A DNA stretch of 33,207 bases from Acidobacteriota bacterium. Lineage in GTDB: Bacteria > Acidobacteriota > JAAYUB01. Numbering within the stretch: position 1 is the stretch's first letter; each line of letters opens with the position of its first letter. The notes beneath the pieces are model-generated. The model saw nothing but the letters and a program-made list of their open reading frames with translations. It searched no databases and had not been told where the DNA came from. This document shows positions 1 through 7,976 of this stretch, one piece after another. The position numbers were made by a program, and so were the translations under genes. Where the stretch lies: contig JAAYUB010000108.1 of NCBI GenBank assembly GCA_012517875.1, positions 1 to 33,207 of the forward strand. Direction: 5' to 3'.

Positions 1-2
1 CG

Positions 3-1466
3 CCGGGCGCCATCGTGGCCCAGATCACCGAGATCCGCTTCTGGTCGACCCTCGATTACACCCGCGTTGTCATCGACCTGGATCGGGATGTCCCCTTCAC
101 CCACAACGAAGTGGACCACCCCTACCGGATCTACCTGGATTTCAGCCGGACGATCCTGTCCGCTGCGGTCAAGGGGAAGAATTTCGCCGTGGGTGACTCC
201 TACCTGGACCGCATTCGCGTGGGGCAATACCAGCTCGATGTGGCCCGGGTGGTTCTCGATTTCAAGCAGAAGGGCGCGCTGACGGTGTTCACCCTCTATG
301 ATCCATTCCGGGTGGTGGTGGATATCCGCGATCTGGGCAAGGGGCAGAGCCTCGACGAGCGCAAGCGCCGCCTGGCGAGACTGTACAGGGAAAGCCAGGA
401 CCAGGCGAAGTCAGACGACAAGCCCAGGGAACAGTCGGCTGACAAATCCGTGACGGCGCCATCTGCCGGCAAGCCGTCCGCAACCCCCGCACCGGCCGGT
501 GCAACGACCGCGACTTCGCCCGATCCCAAAACCCCGGCGAAACCGGCTTCGCCCGCGGCGAAACCGGCGGCGCAACCGCCGGCACCGGCGGGCGCTTCCG
601 CCGACAAGCCGGCGGCGGAGCGTCCGAAACCGGCCGGGAGCGGCACCCTGCCTCAGCCGTCGGCCGGCGAGCCGGGTTCGGCCGGACCGCTTCCGCCGCC
701 CAAACCGAATCTGGACGGCCGGCGATCGCTGACCCGCATCCTGGGCATGAAGGTGGGCAAGATCGTCATCGATCCCGGTCACGGCGGCAAGGACACCGGC
801 TCCATCGGCTATGGCGGCATCCGGGAAAAGGACGTCACGCTGGCCATCGCCAAAAAACTGAAAGCCGAGCTGGAGAGCCGTCTGAACATCGAAGTATTGC
901 TCACCCGCGAGACGGACGTCTTCATGCCGCTGGAGCAGCGGACCGCCATGGCCAGCGTGGAGAACGCCGACCTGTTCATCTCGCTGCACGCCAACGCGAG
1001 CAACGACAGCAAAGCGGCCGGCATCGAGACGTTCTACCTCGGTCTCACCCGCGACTCCCGCACCCAGTTGCTGGCTGCGGTGGAAAACGCCAGCGCGCAG
1101 CAGAACCTGAGCCAGCTCGAGGACGTGATCAAGAAGATCACCATGTACGAGAAGGTGAACGAGTCGCGGGATTTCGCCACAAAGGTCCATCGCAAGATGA
1201 TCGGCGCCGTGCGCAAACTGGAACCGTCCGTGCGGGACCGCGGCGTTAAAAAAGCGCCTTTTGTCGTGCTGATTGGAACCGACATCCCCGCCATCCTGCT
1301 GGAAATCGGCTTCATTTCCAACAAGCGGGAGGCGCAGATCATCTCGCAGACGGACAGTCAGAGCCGCGTGGCCCAGTCCATCTCCCTGGGCATTGAGGAC
1401 TACCTGGCTAGCCTGGGAACGCTGGCCCGAGCGCGGGCGGCCGCCGGGACCGACCATGTGCGCTGA
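3..1466 (+). CDS. amiC: N-acetylmuramoyl-L-alanine amidase with AMIN domain (5' partial)
   Basis: Cell-wall hydrolase that cleaves the bond between MurNAc and the stem peptide, normally in the periplasm. The frame is open to the window edge and an AMIN peptidoglycan-targeting domain begins almost at once (about residues 1-100 counted from the GTG at 15), so the signal peptide is most likely upstream and the gene is cut. A Pro/Ala-rich linker follows (about 125-235), then the Amidase_3 domain (about 250-470). Zinc ligands are visible: His256 in DPGHGG, Glu271 in IREKD, His325 in SLHAN. Catalytic Glu430 lies in LLEIGFIS. All key residues are present, so it should be active. The stop overlaps the start of the next gene. 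The family is certain; the choice of amiA/B/C-like name is loose. Confidence 0.93.
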   Translation, partial: PGAIVAQITEIRFWSTLDYTRVVIDLDRDVPFTHNEVDHPYRIYLDFSRTILSAAVKGKNFAVGDSYLDRIRVGQYQLDVARVVLDFKQKGALTVFTLYDPFRVVVDIRDLGKGQSLDERKRRLARLYRESQDQAKSDDKPREQSADKSVTAPSAGKPSATPAPAGATTATSPDPKTPAKPASPAAKPAAQPPAPAGASADKPAAERPKPAGSGTLPQPSAGEPGSAGPLPPPKPNLDGRRSLTRILGMKVGKIVIDPGHGGKDTGSIGYGGIREKDVTLAIAKKLKAELESRLNIEVLLTRETDVFMPLEQRTAMASVENADLFISLHANASNDSKAAGIETFYLGLTRDSRTQLLAAVENASAQQNLSQLEDVIKKITMYEKVNESRDFATKVHRKMIGAVRKLEPSVRDRGVKKAPFVVLIGTDIPAILLEIGFISNKREAQIISQTDSQSRVAQSISLGIEDYLASLGTLARARAAAGTDHVR

Positions 1467-2562
1467 TCACCGCCGCCCCCGGGCCGCCTGGGCCGTGTTC
1501 GTGTTGCTGCTGGCCGCCGGACGCGTGCCCGGGCAGGTGATCGAACTGGGCGCGCCGTGCCCGGCGACCGAGGAAGCGATGTCGCCGCCCCTCAAGCCCG
1601 ACGAGGCGCGTGCGCTGGCAACGTTGCCGGACTGTCGGCCGAGCAGTTACCGGCGTTCTTTCGACGGGCAGGTCATCCGGATCGACATCTTCCGTTTCGA
1701 CCAACCGGAAGCGGCGTTCAGCCTGTTCACCTTCATGCAGCGCCCGGGAGCCAAACCGATGTCCGACCTCGTCGGCTGCTACCTTCAGGAACAGGAAATG
1801 GTGGTGTGGCGGGGGCGGACGGTGCTGCGCACCGTCTTTGAACAGGTGGCCCGGGCGCACCTGTCCGAATACTACGAGTGGCTTTCAGAGCAGTTTCAGA
1901 GCCAGGAACCGGTGCCCGATCTGTACCTGAAACTGCCGGTCGAAGGATTGGACCGGCCCTCTCGCCGGTACCTGATCCGGGATAGCCAGTTACCGCTGCT
2001 GACGGAGGCGCCGGCGGGTACGGCGGCCGAGGTGGGACTGAACCGGGGCAATCGCCTGGCAGTCGCCCGGTACCGCGGCGCGGCCGGGGTCACCTGGTCC
2101 GGCTGGCTGTCGCCGGTTTCGGCGGATGACGCTGCGCAATTGCTGACGCGCTTTGAGTCCGCGGACACCATGCCCCGTTTGAAGCGCATGGGCGAGCGCC
2201 TCGCGTTTTACCTGGGCCCGGCGGATCCGGACTCCGTCACGGCGGCGTTCGCCCGGCTGGAGGAGGCCGCGCGCCATCCCGAAGCCTCGGGGGAGATCGA
2301 TCTCACCCGGTTCTTCCGCCGGGACAACTACAGCTATGCCGATCTGGTCCTGGCCGCGCTGCGGTTCGTCGGCCTGATTCTCCTGCTGGCGCTGGGTGCC
2401 GGAGCGCTGGTGTATGGAGCGGTCATCGGGTCCCGGCGAATTCGCCGGCGGCCCGACGGCCTGGCCGCCGAAAACGTCGTGCGGCTGCATCTCGACGGCG
2501 TGACCGGGTCGCAGGATCACATCCCGATTTCCGGTCCCGCCTCCCCATCACCGGAATCATGA
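1456..2562 (+). CDS. DUF6599-like secreted, membrane-anchored protein
   Basis: A 368-residue protein of unknown function. The ATG at 1456 overlaps the amidase stop at 1464-1466, and this start places a hydrophobic signal segment at residues 10-25 (AVFVLLLAAG) ending near VPGQ. The body has the look of the acidobacterial DUF6599 family, with a repeated layout of an early Y-x-R-x-F strand region and later a second copy-like half (about residues 160-270). One transmembrane helix is predicted near residues 300-325 (VGLILLLALGAGALVYG), followed by a short basic cytoplasmic tail. It would therefore expose most of its mass outside the membrane. The overlap with the amidase suggests cotranscription and an envelope role, but no catalytic motif is recognisable. 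Confidence 0.75.
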   Translation: MCADHRRPRAAWAVFVLLLAAGRVPGQVIELGAPCPATEEAMSPPLKPDEARALATLPDCRPSSYRRSFDGQVIRIDIFRFDQPEAAFSLFTFMQRPGAKPMSDLVGCYLQEQEMVVWRGRTVLRTVFEQVARAHLSEYYEWLSEQFQSQEPVPDLYLKLPVEGLDRPSRRYLIRDSQLPLLTEAPAGTAAEVGLNRGNRLAVARYRGAAGVTWSGWLSPVSADDAAQLLTRFESADTMPRLKRMGERLAFYLGPADPDSVTAAFARLEEAARHPEASGEIDLTRFFRRDNYSYADLVLAALRFVGLILLLALGAGALVYGAVIGSRRIRRRPDGLAAENVVRLHLDGVTGSQDHIPISGPASPSPES

Positions 2563-2575
2563 CAAGGAGGTCGCC

Positions 2576-3526
2576 ATGTCCAACCGTCCGTTCACCACGC
2601 CCTGGACTCGCCGGGAAGTTTTGGAGGACTTGCTTGTTCCGGCCGCGGCGGGTATCGCCCTGGCAGGCCTGGCCGGGTGCGGCGGCAGCGGGGAGCTGAG
2701 CGCCGACAAGCGCGTCGGGGCGCCGGCGCACGATCTGGTGGTGGTCCGTAACGGTGAGCCGGAGGCGCTGGTGCGCGAGGCCGTGGCGGCGCTGGGCGGC
2801 ATGAAGCGGTTCGTCGCCCGGGGCGACCGTGTGGTGCTCAAACCGAACATCGGGTTCAACCGCGTGCCGGAGCAGGCGGCCAACACCAACCCGGATGTGG
2901 TCCGGGCGCTGGCTGTGGAGGTTCTCAACGCGGGGGCCAAGACGGTCAAAATCTTCGACCACAGCCTCTATGAGGCCCGCCATTGCTACGCGCGCAGCGG
3001 CATCTCCAGGGCCGTCCATGACCTGGGGGTGGAGCTGGAGTTTGTCGACGAGCGCAAATTCGTGGAGATGACGCTCGGCGGCGAGTGGTTGAAAAAGTGG
3101 CCCATCTACCGCGACGTGCTGGAGGCGGACAAGGTGATCAACGTGCCCGTCGCCAAGCAGCACAGCACCGCGCGGCTCAGCCTCGGGTTCAAGAACCTGA
3201 TGGGCGTGATCGGCGGTCGGCGTGAAGCGTTTCATCAGAACATCCACACCGCGCTGGCGGACCTGGGCGGCTTCGTGCGTCCCACCCTGACGATCCTCGA
3301 CGCCTACCGCATCCTGGTGCGCAACGGTCCGCAGGGGGGCTCCCTCGCCGACGCCGTCCTCTCCCGGACCTTGGTCGCCGGCGTGGACATGGTCGCCGTC
3401 GACGCGTTCGGCTGCAGTCTGTTCGACATCGAACCCGCCCAGATGGGCTTCATCGTCGAAGCCAGCCGGCGCGGCATCGGGCGCATGGACCTGGTCGGCC
3501 TCAAGACCCGAACCGTGGAGCTGTAG
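2576..3526 (+). CDS. DUF362 domain protein with Tat/lipoprotein-type signal
   Basis: A 316-residue member of the DUF362 family, often found next to 4Fe-4S proteins; its reaction is not established. The N-terminus has twin arginines (Arg12-Arg13 in TRREVL), a hydrophobic stretch and a lipobox-like LAGC with Cys35, so export by Tat and lipid anchoring are likely. The DUF362 core begins around VVLKPNIGFN (about residue 84) and includes VPVAKQHSTARLS and the KNLMG segment (about residues 185-212) typical of the family. A strong Shine-Dalgarno AAGGAGG at about 2564-2570 fixes the ATG at 2576. The stop at 3524-3526 directly abuts the ATG of the Fe-S protein, which implies translational coupling and a shared electron-transfer task. 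Confidence 0.85.
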   Translation: MSNRPFTTPWTRREVLEDLLVPAAAGIALAGLAGCGGSGELSADKRVGAPAHDLVVVRNGEPEALVREAVAALGGMKRFVARGDRVVLKPNIGFNRVPEQAANTNPDVVRALAVEVLNAGAKTVKIFDHSLYEARHCYARSGISRAVHDLGVELEFVDERKFVEMTLGGEWLKKWPIYRDVLEADKVINVPVAKQHSTARLSLGFKNLMGVIGGRREAFHQNIHTALADLGGFVRPTLTILDAYRILVRNGPQGGSLADAVLSRTLVAGVDMVAVDAFGCSLFDIEPAQMGFIVEASRRGIGRMDLVGLKTRTVEL

Positions 3527-5197
3527 ATGAACCGCGCGACACGCCTTTTCCGCCTGGTGAATTTTCGCCGGTTCAGCCAGATCGTCTGCTTCGTGCTGTT
3601 CCTGTTCTTGTTCTTCCGGATGGAATTTCCGCCGGTTGGACCGGCGGGCGAGCTGGAGGCCTTCCGCATCCAGGCACCAGTGGGACTGTTCTTTTACCTC
3701 GATCCGCTCCTCGCGGTGACGACATGGATCGCCTCCCGGGAGTTCCTGCCGGTCCTGCTCTGGTCCCTGATCACCGTCCTGTCGGCCATCCTGCTCAACC
3801 GGGCATTCTGCGGCTGGATTTGTCCGTTCGGCACCCTGCAGCAGCTGTTCGCCGCCGGTAAAACTGCCCGCCGGCGGGCAGTGCGGAGCGGGCGCTGGCG
3901 CTGGAACCCGAGGCGCAACCTGAAGTACCTGGTCCTCGCGTTCTTCCTAGCCGGGAGCCTGTTGGGTCTGCAGCAGGTGGGCTGGCTCGATCCGTTTTCG
4001 TTTCTGACGCGGTCCTTGGCCGTCTGGGTGCATCCGGCGCTGGGGTTGGGTCTGGACGGGGTGGTTCGCGTGCTGGATTGGATCGGGTGGATGGCGGCCG
4101 CCGACACCCTGATCGCCGGACTGCGGGGCGTGGTCGTCCCCTTCGACAGCCGCTTCTTCCTGCATGCGTTCTGCATCGGACTCACCTTCGGGGTCGTGCT
4201 GGCGCTCAACCGCTTCGAAACCCGTTTCTGGTGCCGCTACCTCTGCCCGCTGGGTGCTTGGCTGGGGGTGTGTGCGGCGCGGGCCCCATTGACCCTCCAC
4301 AAGCACGCGGACCGCTGCACCCGGTGCAACCGGTGCCTGCAGGGGTGCCAGGGCGGCGACCAGCCGATCCCTGGGGAACCCTGGATCTCATCCGAGTGCC
4401 ACCTGTGCGCCAACTGCGTCGACGTGTGTCCCGAGGACGCGCTGGAGTTTCGGTTCCGCTTCGCGCGTCCGGTGCCGGCGGAGCGCCGGCCGCTGGCCGA
4501 CCTCAGCCGCCGGGCTGTGCTGGGCGCGGCCGTGGGCGGATTCGTGCTGGCGCCTCTCCAGGCCATCGGGGCGGAGAACGCAGAGCAGGACCGGAAGGTC
4601 TTCAAGGCGAGCGACAAGCTCATCCGCCCGCCGGGCGCCCGGGCCGAGGACGATTTCCTGAGCCGGTGCGTGCGGTGCGGCGCGTGCATGAAGGTGTGTC
4701 CGACGAACGCGTTACACCCGGCGGCGTTCGAAGGCGGCGTGGGCGCCCTGTGGACGCCCATCGTGGTGCCCAAGATCGGCTATTGCGACGACCGCTGCAC
4801 GCTGTGCGGTCAGGTGTGTCCCACCGAGGCCATCCGACCGACCACGCTGGATGATCGGCTCGGCCGGAACGGCCGGACGCCGGTCCGCCTGGGCCTGGCG
4901 TATGTGGACCGGAACCGATGCCTGCCGTGGGCCCAGGCCAAGCCGTGCATCGTGTGCGAGGAGGTCTGCCCCACCATCCAGGGGCAGAAGGCAATCAAAC
5001 TGGTCCGGGACCGGGTCCAGGCGCCGGACGGCCGGTGGGCCGACGTCCAGAAACCGGTCATCGATGCGGCCTTTTGCATCGGCTGCGGGATCTGCGAGAA
5101 CAAGTGCCCCATCGCCGACCGGGCCGCGATTCTGGTCACTTGCGTGGGCGAGAGCAGCTCGGTGGCCAACCAGATCTCGCTGCCCGGCGGTCAATAG
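3527..5197 (+). CDS. NapH/NapG-like membrane polyferredoxin (fusion)
   Basis: A 556-residue multi-cluster iron-sulfur membrane protein. The N-terminal part resembles NapH: several transmembrane helices (about residues 20-35, 70-90, 130-150, 200-230) and the paired motifs CGWICPFG and CRYLCPLG. Two ferredoxin clusters follow (CTRCNRC and CHLCANC, about residues 264-305). Near residue 326 lies a second signal-like stretch, SRRAVLGAAVGG, resembling a Tat signal, after which a NapG/MauM-like part carries four more cysteine groups (CVRCGACMKVCP, CTLCGQVCP, CIVCEEVCP, CIGCGICENKCP). The protein thus joins the quinol-side membrane ferredoxin and the periplasmic ferredoxin in one chain. Coupling to the DUF362 gene suggests transfer of electrons to or from that lipoprotein. 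The specific substrate cannot be told. Confidence 0.85.
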   Translation: MNRATRLFRLVNFRRFSQIVCFVLFLFLFFRMEFPPVGPAGELEAFRIQAPVGLFFYLDPLLAVTTWIASREFLPVLLWSLITVLSAILLNRAFCGWICPFGTLQQLFAAGKTARRRAVRSGRWRWNPRRNLKYLVLAFFLAGSLLGLQQVGWLDPFSFLTRSLAVWVHPALGLGLDGVVRVLDWIGWMAAADTLIAGLRGVVVPFDSRFFLHAFCIGLTFGVVLALNRFETRFWCRYLCPLGAWLGVCAARAPLTLHKHADRCTRCNRCLQGCQGGDQPIPGEPWISSECHLCANCVDVCPEDALEFRFRFARPVPAERRPLADLSRRAVLGAAVGGFVLAPLQAIGAENAEQDRKVFKASDKLIRPPGARAEDDFLSRCVRCGACMKVCPTNALHPAAFEGGVGALWTPIVVPKIGYCDDRCTLCGQVCPTEAIRPTTLDDRLGRNGRTPVRLGLAYVDRNRCLPWAQAKPCIVCEEVCPTIQGQKAIKLVRDRVQAPDGRWADVQKPVIDAAFCIGCGICENKCPIADRAAILVTCVGESSSVANQISLPGGQ

Positions 5198-5200
5198 CTG

Positions 5201-5229
5201 TTGCAGATCCGCGGCATTCAGGGTACTAT
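5201..5229 (+). promoter_or_regulatory. Candidate sigma70-type promoter of the crp-like operon
   Basis: TTGCAG (5201-5206), a 17-base spacer and TACTAT (5224-5229) lie in the 68-base gap before the CRP-like gene. The match is moderate (3 of 6 and 4 of 6), but the spacing is ideal and the gap separates two functional groups. Confidence 0.4.
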
Positions 5230-5265
5230 TGAAACAAATGATCCTTGGGTGGTCGAGCGGGTGCC

Positions 5266-5946
5266 GTGACCAGCATCGATTTTTTCAAACGCATCCCCCT
5301 GTTTCACAATCTGACTGCGGCCGAGCTTCAGAATCTCCAGCCCATCTTTCAGGAGCGCGAGTACAAGAAAAACCAGGTCATTTTCATCGAGGAAGAGACC
5401 GGCCAGTACATGTACATCGTCAAGTACGGCGAGGTAAAGGTGCTCCAAACCACGCCGGACGGCCGAGAGAACATCCTCGCGATCCACGGGCCCGGCGACA
5501 CGTTCGGCGAGCTCTCTCTCCTGGACAATGAAACCACCCCGGCCACGGTGGTGGCGATGGAAGACTGCAAGATCATCTCGATCTCCAAGCAGCATTTCGA
5601 GGCCGTGCTGATGAAGAACGCCCAGGTGGTGGAATCGCTGCTGACCATCTTGTGTCGGAAACTGCGGGATTCCTGGAAGACCATCCAGATTCTGAAATTC
5701 AACGACGCCGAAACCCGTCTCAAGCATGTCCTGATGAGCCTAGCCCGCGTGGACGGTCAGTGGGAGGAAGATGAGGTGCTGATCTCGACGAAGATCACCC
5801 ACCAGGACCTGGCGGAGATTGCCGGCACTTCTCGTGAGACCATCAGCCGGATCATCTCCAAGCTGCAGGCTCAGAAGATGCTGAGAATCCGAGCCCACAA
5901 ATTCGTCCTGGTGGGCCACGACCGCTGGAAAAACGTGCAACCATGA
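5266..5946 (+). CDS. CRP/FNR-family transcriptional regulator
   Basis: A 226-residue DNA-binding regulator. The cyclic-nucleotide-binding-type beta barrel spans about residues 5-120 and is followed by a long dimer helix and a winged helix-turn-helix (about 170-205) with the recognition segment TSRETISRIISKL, typical of CRP/FNR proteins. In the pocket the motif reads FGELSLLDNETTPATV: the usual arginine that contacts the cyclic phosphate is replaced (Pro-Ala-Thr), so cAMP is unlikely to be the ligand. No N-terminal cysteine cluster of FNR type is seen. The GTG at 5266 is chosen because the family usually starts just before the first beta strand; a TTG at 5245 in frame is an alternative. The stop overlaps the next start (ATGA at 5943-5946). 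Confidence 0.85.
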   Translation: MTSIDFFKRIPLFHNLTAAELQNLQPIFQEREYKKNQVIFIEEETGQYMYIVKYGEVKVLQTTPDGRENILAIHGPGDTFGELSLLDNETTPATVVAMEDCKIISISKQHFEAVLMKNAQVVESLLTILCRKLRDSWKTIQILKFNDAETRLKHVLMSLARVDGQWEEDEVLISTKITHQDLAEIAGTSRETISRIISKLQAQKMLRIRAHKFVLVGHDRWKNVQP

Positions 5947-6158
5947 GCGGCGCGCCTCCCGACTACCCGGAACGGCTCCGGCGGCTACGACATGACCTGA
6001 ACACCCCCCTGACCACGATCCGGGGGCAGATCGATTTGTTACTGCTCCAGGAAAAGCAGCTGTCGCCGGGAGCCCGCCGGCGGATCGAACGGATCCTTAT
6101 CAGTTGCGAGGAGATCGTACGGCTGCTCAACGACAACTGCCACGAGCCGGAGGATTGA
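5943..6158 (+). CDS. Stand-alone histidine-kinase H-box (DHp/HisKA-like) protein
   Basis: A 71-residue protein that appears to consist only of a two-helix dimerisation and histidine phosphotransfer hairpin. Residues 16-23 read RHDLNTPL, matching the H-box of HisKA domains (H-E/D-L-x-T-P-L) with the phospho-acceptor candidate His17. Helix one covers about 8-36, a Ser-Pro-Gly turn sits at 41-43, and helix two covers about 44-64. No ATPase domain (N, G1, G2 boxes) follows, and the frame is closed by TGA at 6156-6158. It overlaps the CRP-type gene by four bases and lies one base before the response regulator gene, so the three are translated as a unit. It could relay phosphate, act as a phosphatase or docking partner, or be a remnant of a kinase. 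Confidence 0.75.
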   Translation: MSGAPPDYPERLRRLRHDLNTPLTTIRGQIDLLLLQEKQLSPGARRRIERILISCEEIVRLLNDNCHEPED

Positions 6159-6159
6159 C

Positions 6160-7257
6160 ATGCACGCGTCCATCCTGGTTGTCGAAGACGAGCCGAGCGT
6201 ACGTGAGATTCTGACCTGGCGGCTCATGGAGGAAGGGTACAACTGCCAACCGGCGCCCAACGCCCAAAATGCGCTGGATTTTTTTCAACACGGCCAGCGG
6301 TTCGACCTGATGATGAGCGACATCCGGATGCCGGGCATGAGTGGCATCGACCTGCTGAAGAAGGTCCGCGCCCTGGACCCCGACTTGGCGGTGATCATGG
6401 TGACCGCGGTGTCCGACATGAGCATCGCCATCGAAACGCTCAAGATGGGCGCCTCCGATTACATCACCAAGCCATTCAATCTCGACGAGGTGTGCATCGC
6501 CGTCGAGCGGGCCCTGGAGAAGCGCAGCCTGATCCTGAAGAACCGGGAGTATCAGCTGTTCCTGGAAGACAAGGTCGAGGAGCAGACCGTCCAAATCAAG
6601 AACCTGTACCTGGACGCGATCAAGTCGCTGGTCTCGGCGCTGGAAGCCAAGGACAAGTACACTGAGGGCCATTCCCGCCGGGTCACCCGGTACGCCGTGG
6701 AAATCGCTCGGATCATGGGCATTTCCCGCGAGCAGATTCAGAAGGTGTATCTCGCCGGCCTGCTGCACGACATCGGCAAGATCGGGGTCAAGGAAAGCGT
6801 CCTCAACAAGCCCACCTCGCTCGACGCCGAGGAATTCTCGCACATCTACTATCACCCGGCCATCAGCGCCAAGATCCTGTCGCCGATTCTGCGCGACACC
6901 GACATCCTGGGCTACGTCAAACACCACCATGAGTACTGGGACGGCAACGGCCGACCGGACGGGCTCAACGGCGAGGCGATCCCCATCGGCGCCCGCATCC
7001 TGTCGGTGGCCGACGCCTTCGACGCCATCACGTCCGACCGCCCGTACCGGACCGCCCGCCCGGTCTCCTATGCCGTCGAGGAGATCCAGAAGTGTTCCGG
7101 CACCCAGTTCGACCCGGTCATCGTGGCGGCCTTCCTGAAATTCGTTGAGACCTTCTTTCCGGGGGTCGAGTATCTGCGGCCGGTGGTGGAGCGGGTGTTT
7201 CCCGACCTGCAGGCGGCCACCCCCAACATGGACGACATCCTCCAGAAACAGCCATAA
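6160..7257 (+). CDS. Response regulator with HD-GYP c-di-GMP phosphodiesterase domain
   Basis: A 365-residue RpfG-type protein. The receiver domain (about 1-120) is intact: acidic pair Glu-Asp in VVEDEP, phospho-acceptor Asp54 in SDIRMPG, Thr in VTAVSD and Lys in TKPFN. A coiled linker (about 125-160) leads to the HD-GYP domain (about 165-345) with HSRRVTRYA, the HDIGK metal-binding core (His203-Asp204, Lys207), HHHEYWDGNG and ADAFDAI. The name-giving GYP triplet is GRP here. The family hydrolyses cyclic di-GMP to pGpG or GMP in the cytoplasm. The gene directly follows the H-box protein, its most obvious partner, and no complete kinase is encoded in this window. Confidence 0.93.
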   Translation: MHASILVVEDEPSVREILTWRLMEEGYNCQPAPNAQNALDFFQHGQRFDLMMSDIRMPGMSGIDLLKKVRALDPDLAVIMVTAVSDMSIAIETLKMGASDYITKPFNLDEVCIAVERALEKRSLILKNREYQLFLEDKVEEQTVQIKNLYLDAIKSLVSALEAKDKYTEGHSRRVTRYAVEIARIMGISREQIQKVYLAGLLHDIGKIGVKESVLNKPTSLDAEEFSHIYYHPAISAKILSPILRDTDILGYVKHHHEYWDGNGRPDGLNGEAIPIGARILSVADAFDAITSDRPYRTARPVSYAVEEIQKCSGTQFDPVIVAAFLKFVETFFPGVEYLRPVVERVFPDLQAATPNMDDILQKQP

Positions 7258-7319
7258 CCGTCCCCGCCAGGCCCGGCCGAAAGATTATGTCCGACGCGCG
7301 CGATCGTCCGGAGCCGTTG

Positions 7320-7934
7320 TCAAGGGTGTGACGGGAAGTAGCGGTGGCGGCACTCCGGGCAGAGGCCGTGGGTGAAATCCATGTTGGACCGGCCGGCCAG
7401 GAAGCTTTCGATCTCCTGCCACGTGTGATCGGGCAGGCGGATCTTCTTGCAGCCGGCGCAGATGGGAATGAGGCCCTCCAGTTTGCGGATGCGCTCCTCC
7501 ATCTGTTTCTGCAGCGAAATGTCCCGGATGCTGCCGATCACGGCCACCTGGGTGCCCAGGTGGTTGATCACCGGCCATGTCCGCATGGCGGCCCAGACCG
7601 TGAGGCTGTCGGACCGACGCAGCCGGAGCTGGAGCTCCGTGTCGGCTGAGCCCGCTGCCGCCGCCTGCCAGAACGCATCGAAGGCCGGCCGGTGCTCGGT
7701 GTCCACCAGCTCGGCGAGCAGTCCGGGGTTTTCGTAGAATGCCGACGGCTGATGTCCGGTCAGAGTGACGGCCGCCGGGCTGACATACTGGAAGCAACGG
7801 TCGAGAAGGTGGAAACGGATGATGAGGTCTTGGTCGCAGGAAAGGATCTCGCGGAAATTGCGGTTCTCGGAGCGCAGCTTCCGGTTTTCCTCCAGCAGCT
7901 TGTCGATTTCGAAGGAGAGGTAACGGTTATCCAC
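7320..7934 (-). CDS. PAS-domain protein with C-terminal CxxC...CxxC module
   Basis: A 204-residue putative sensor without a recognised output domain. A short coiled coil (about residues 5-30) precedes a PAS domain (about 30-148) that ends in the typical segment GSIRDISLQKQMEERI. The last 50 residues hold PICAGCKKIR ... HGLCPECRHRYFP, a four-cysteine module often seen at the end of sensor and regulator proteins in environmental bacteria; it probably binds a metal, although its role is not established. The GTG at 7934 is supported by a GGAGG seven bases upstream on the minus strand. The gene converges with the HD-GYP gene and lies 42 bases after the GNAT gene, with which it may be cotranscribed. 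Confidence 0.8.
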   Translation of the reverse strand: MDNRYLSFEIDKLLEENRKLRSENRNFREILSCDQDLIIRFHLLDRCFQYVSPAAVTLTGHQPSAFYENPGLLAELVDTEHRPAFDAFWQAAAAGSADTELQLRLRRSDSLTVWAAMRTWPVINHLGTQVAVIGSIRDISLQKQMEERIRKLEGLIPICAGCKKIRLPDHTWQEIESFLAGRSNMDFTHGLCPECRHRYFPSHP

Positions 7935-7976
7935 CCGGGCGCCTCCGGCACTGGAGAGAATATTGACAGCGTCCGG

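Noticed and set aside
411-1457. Minus-strand open frame opposite the amidase
   Set aside because: The amidase active-site residues prove the plus-strand gene; the antisense product has no recognisable feature.
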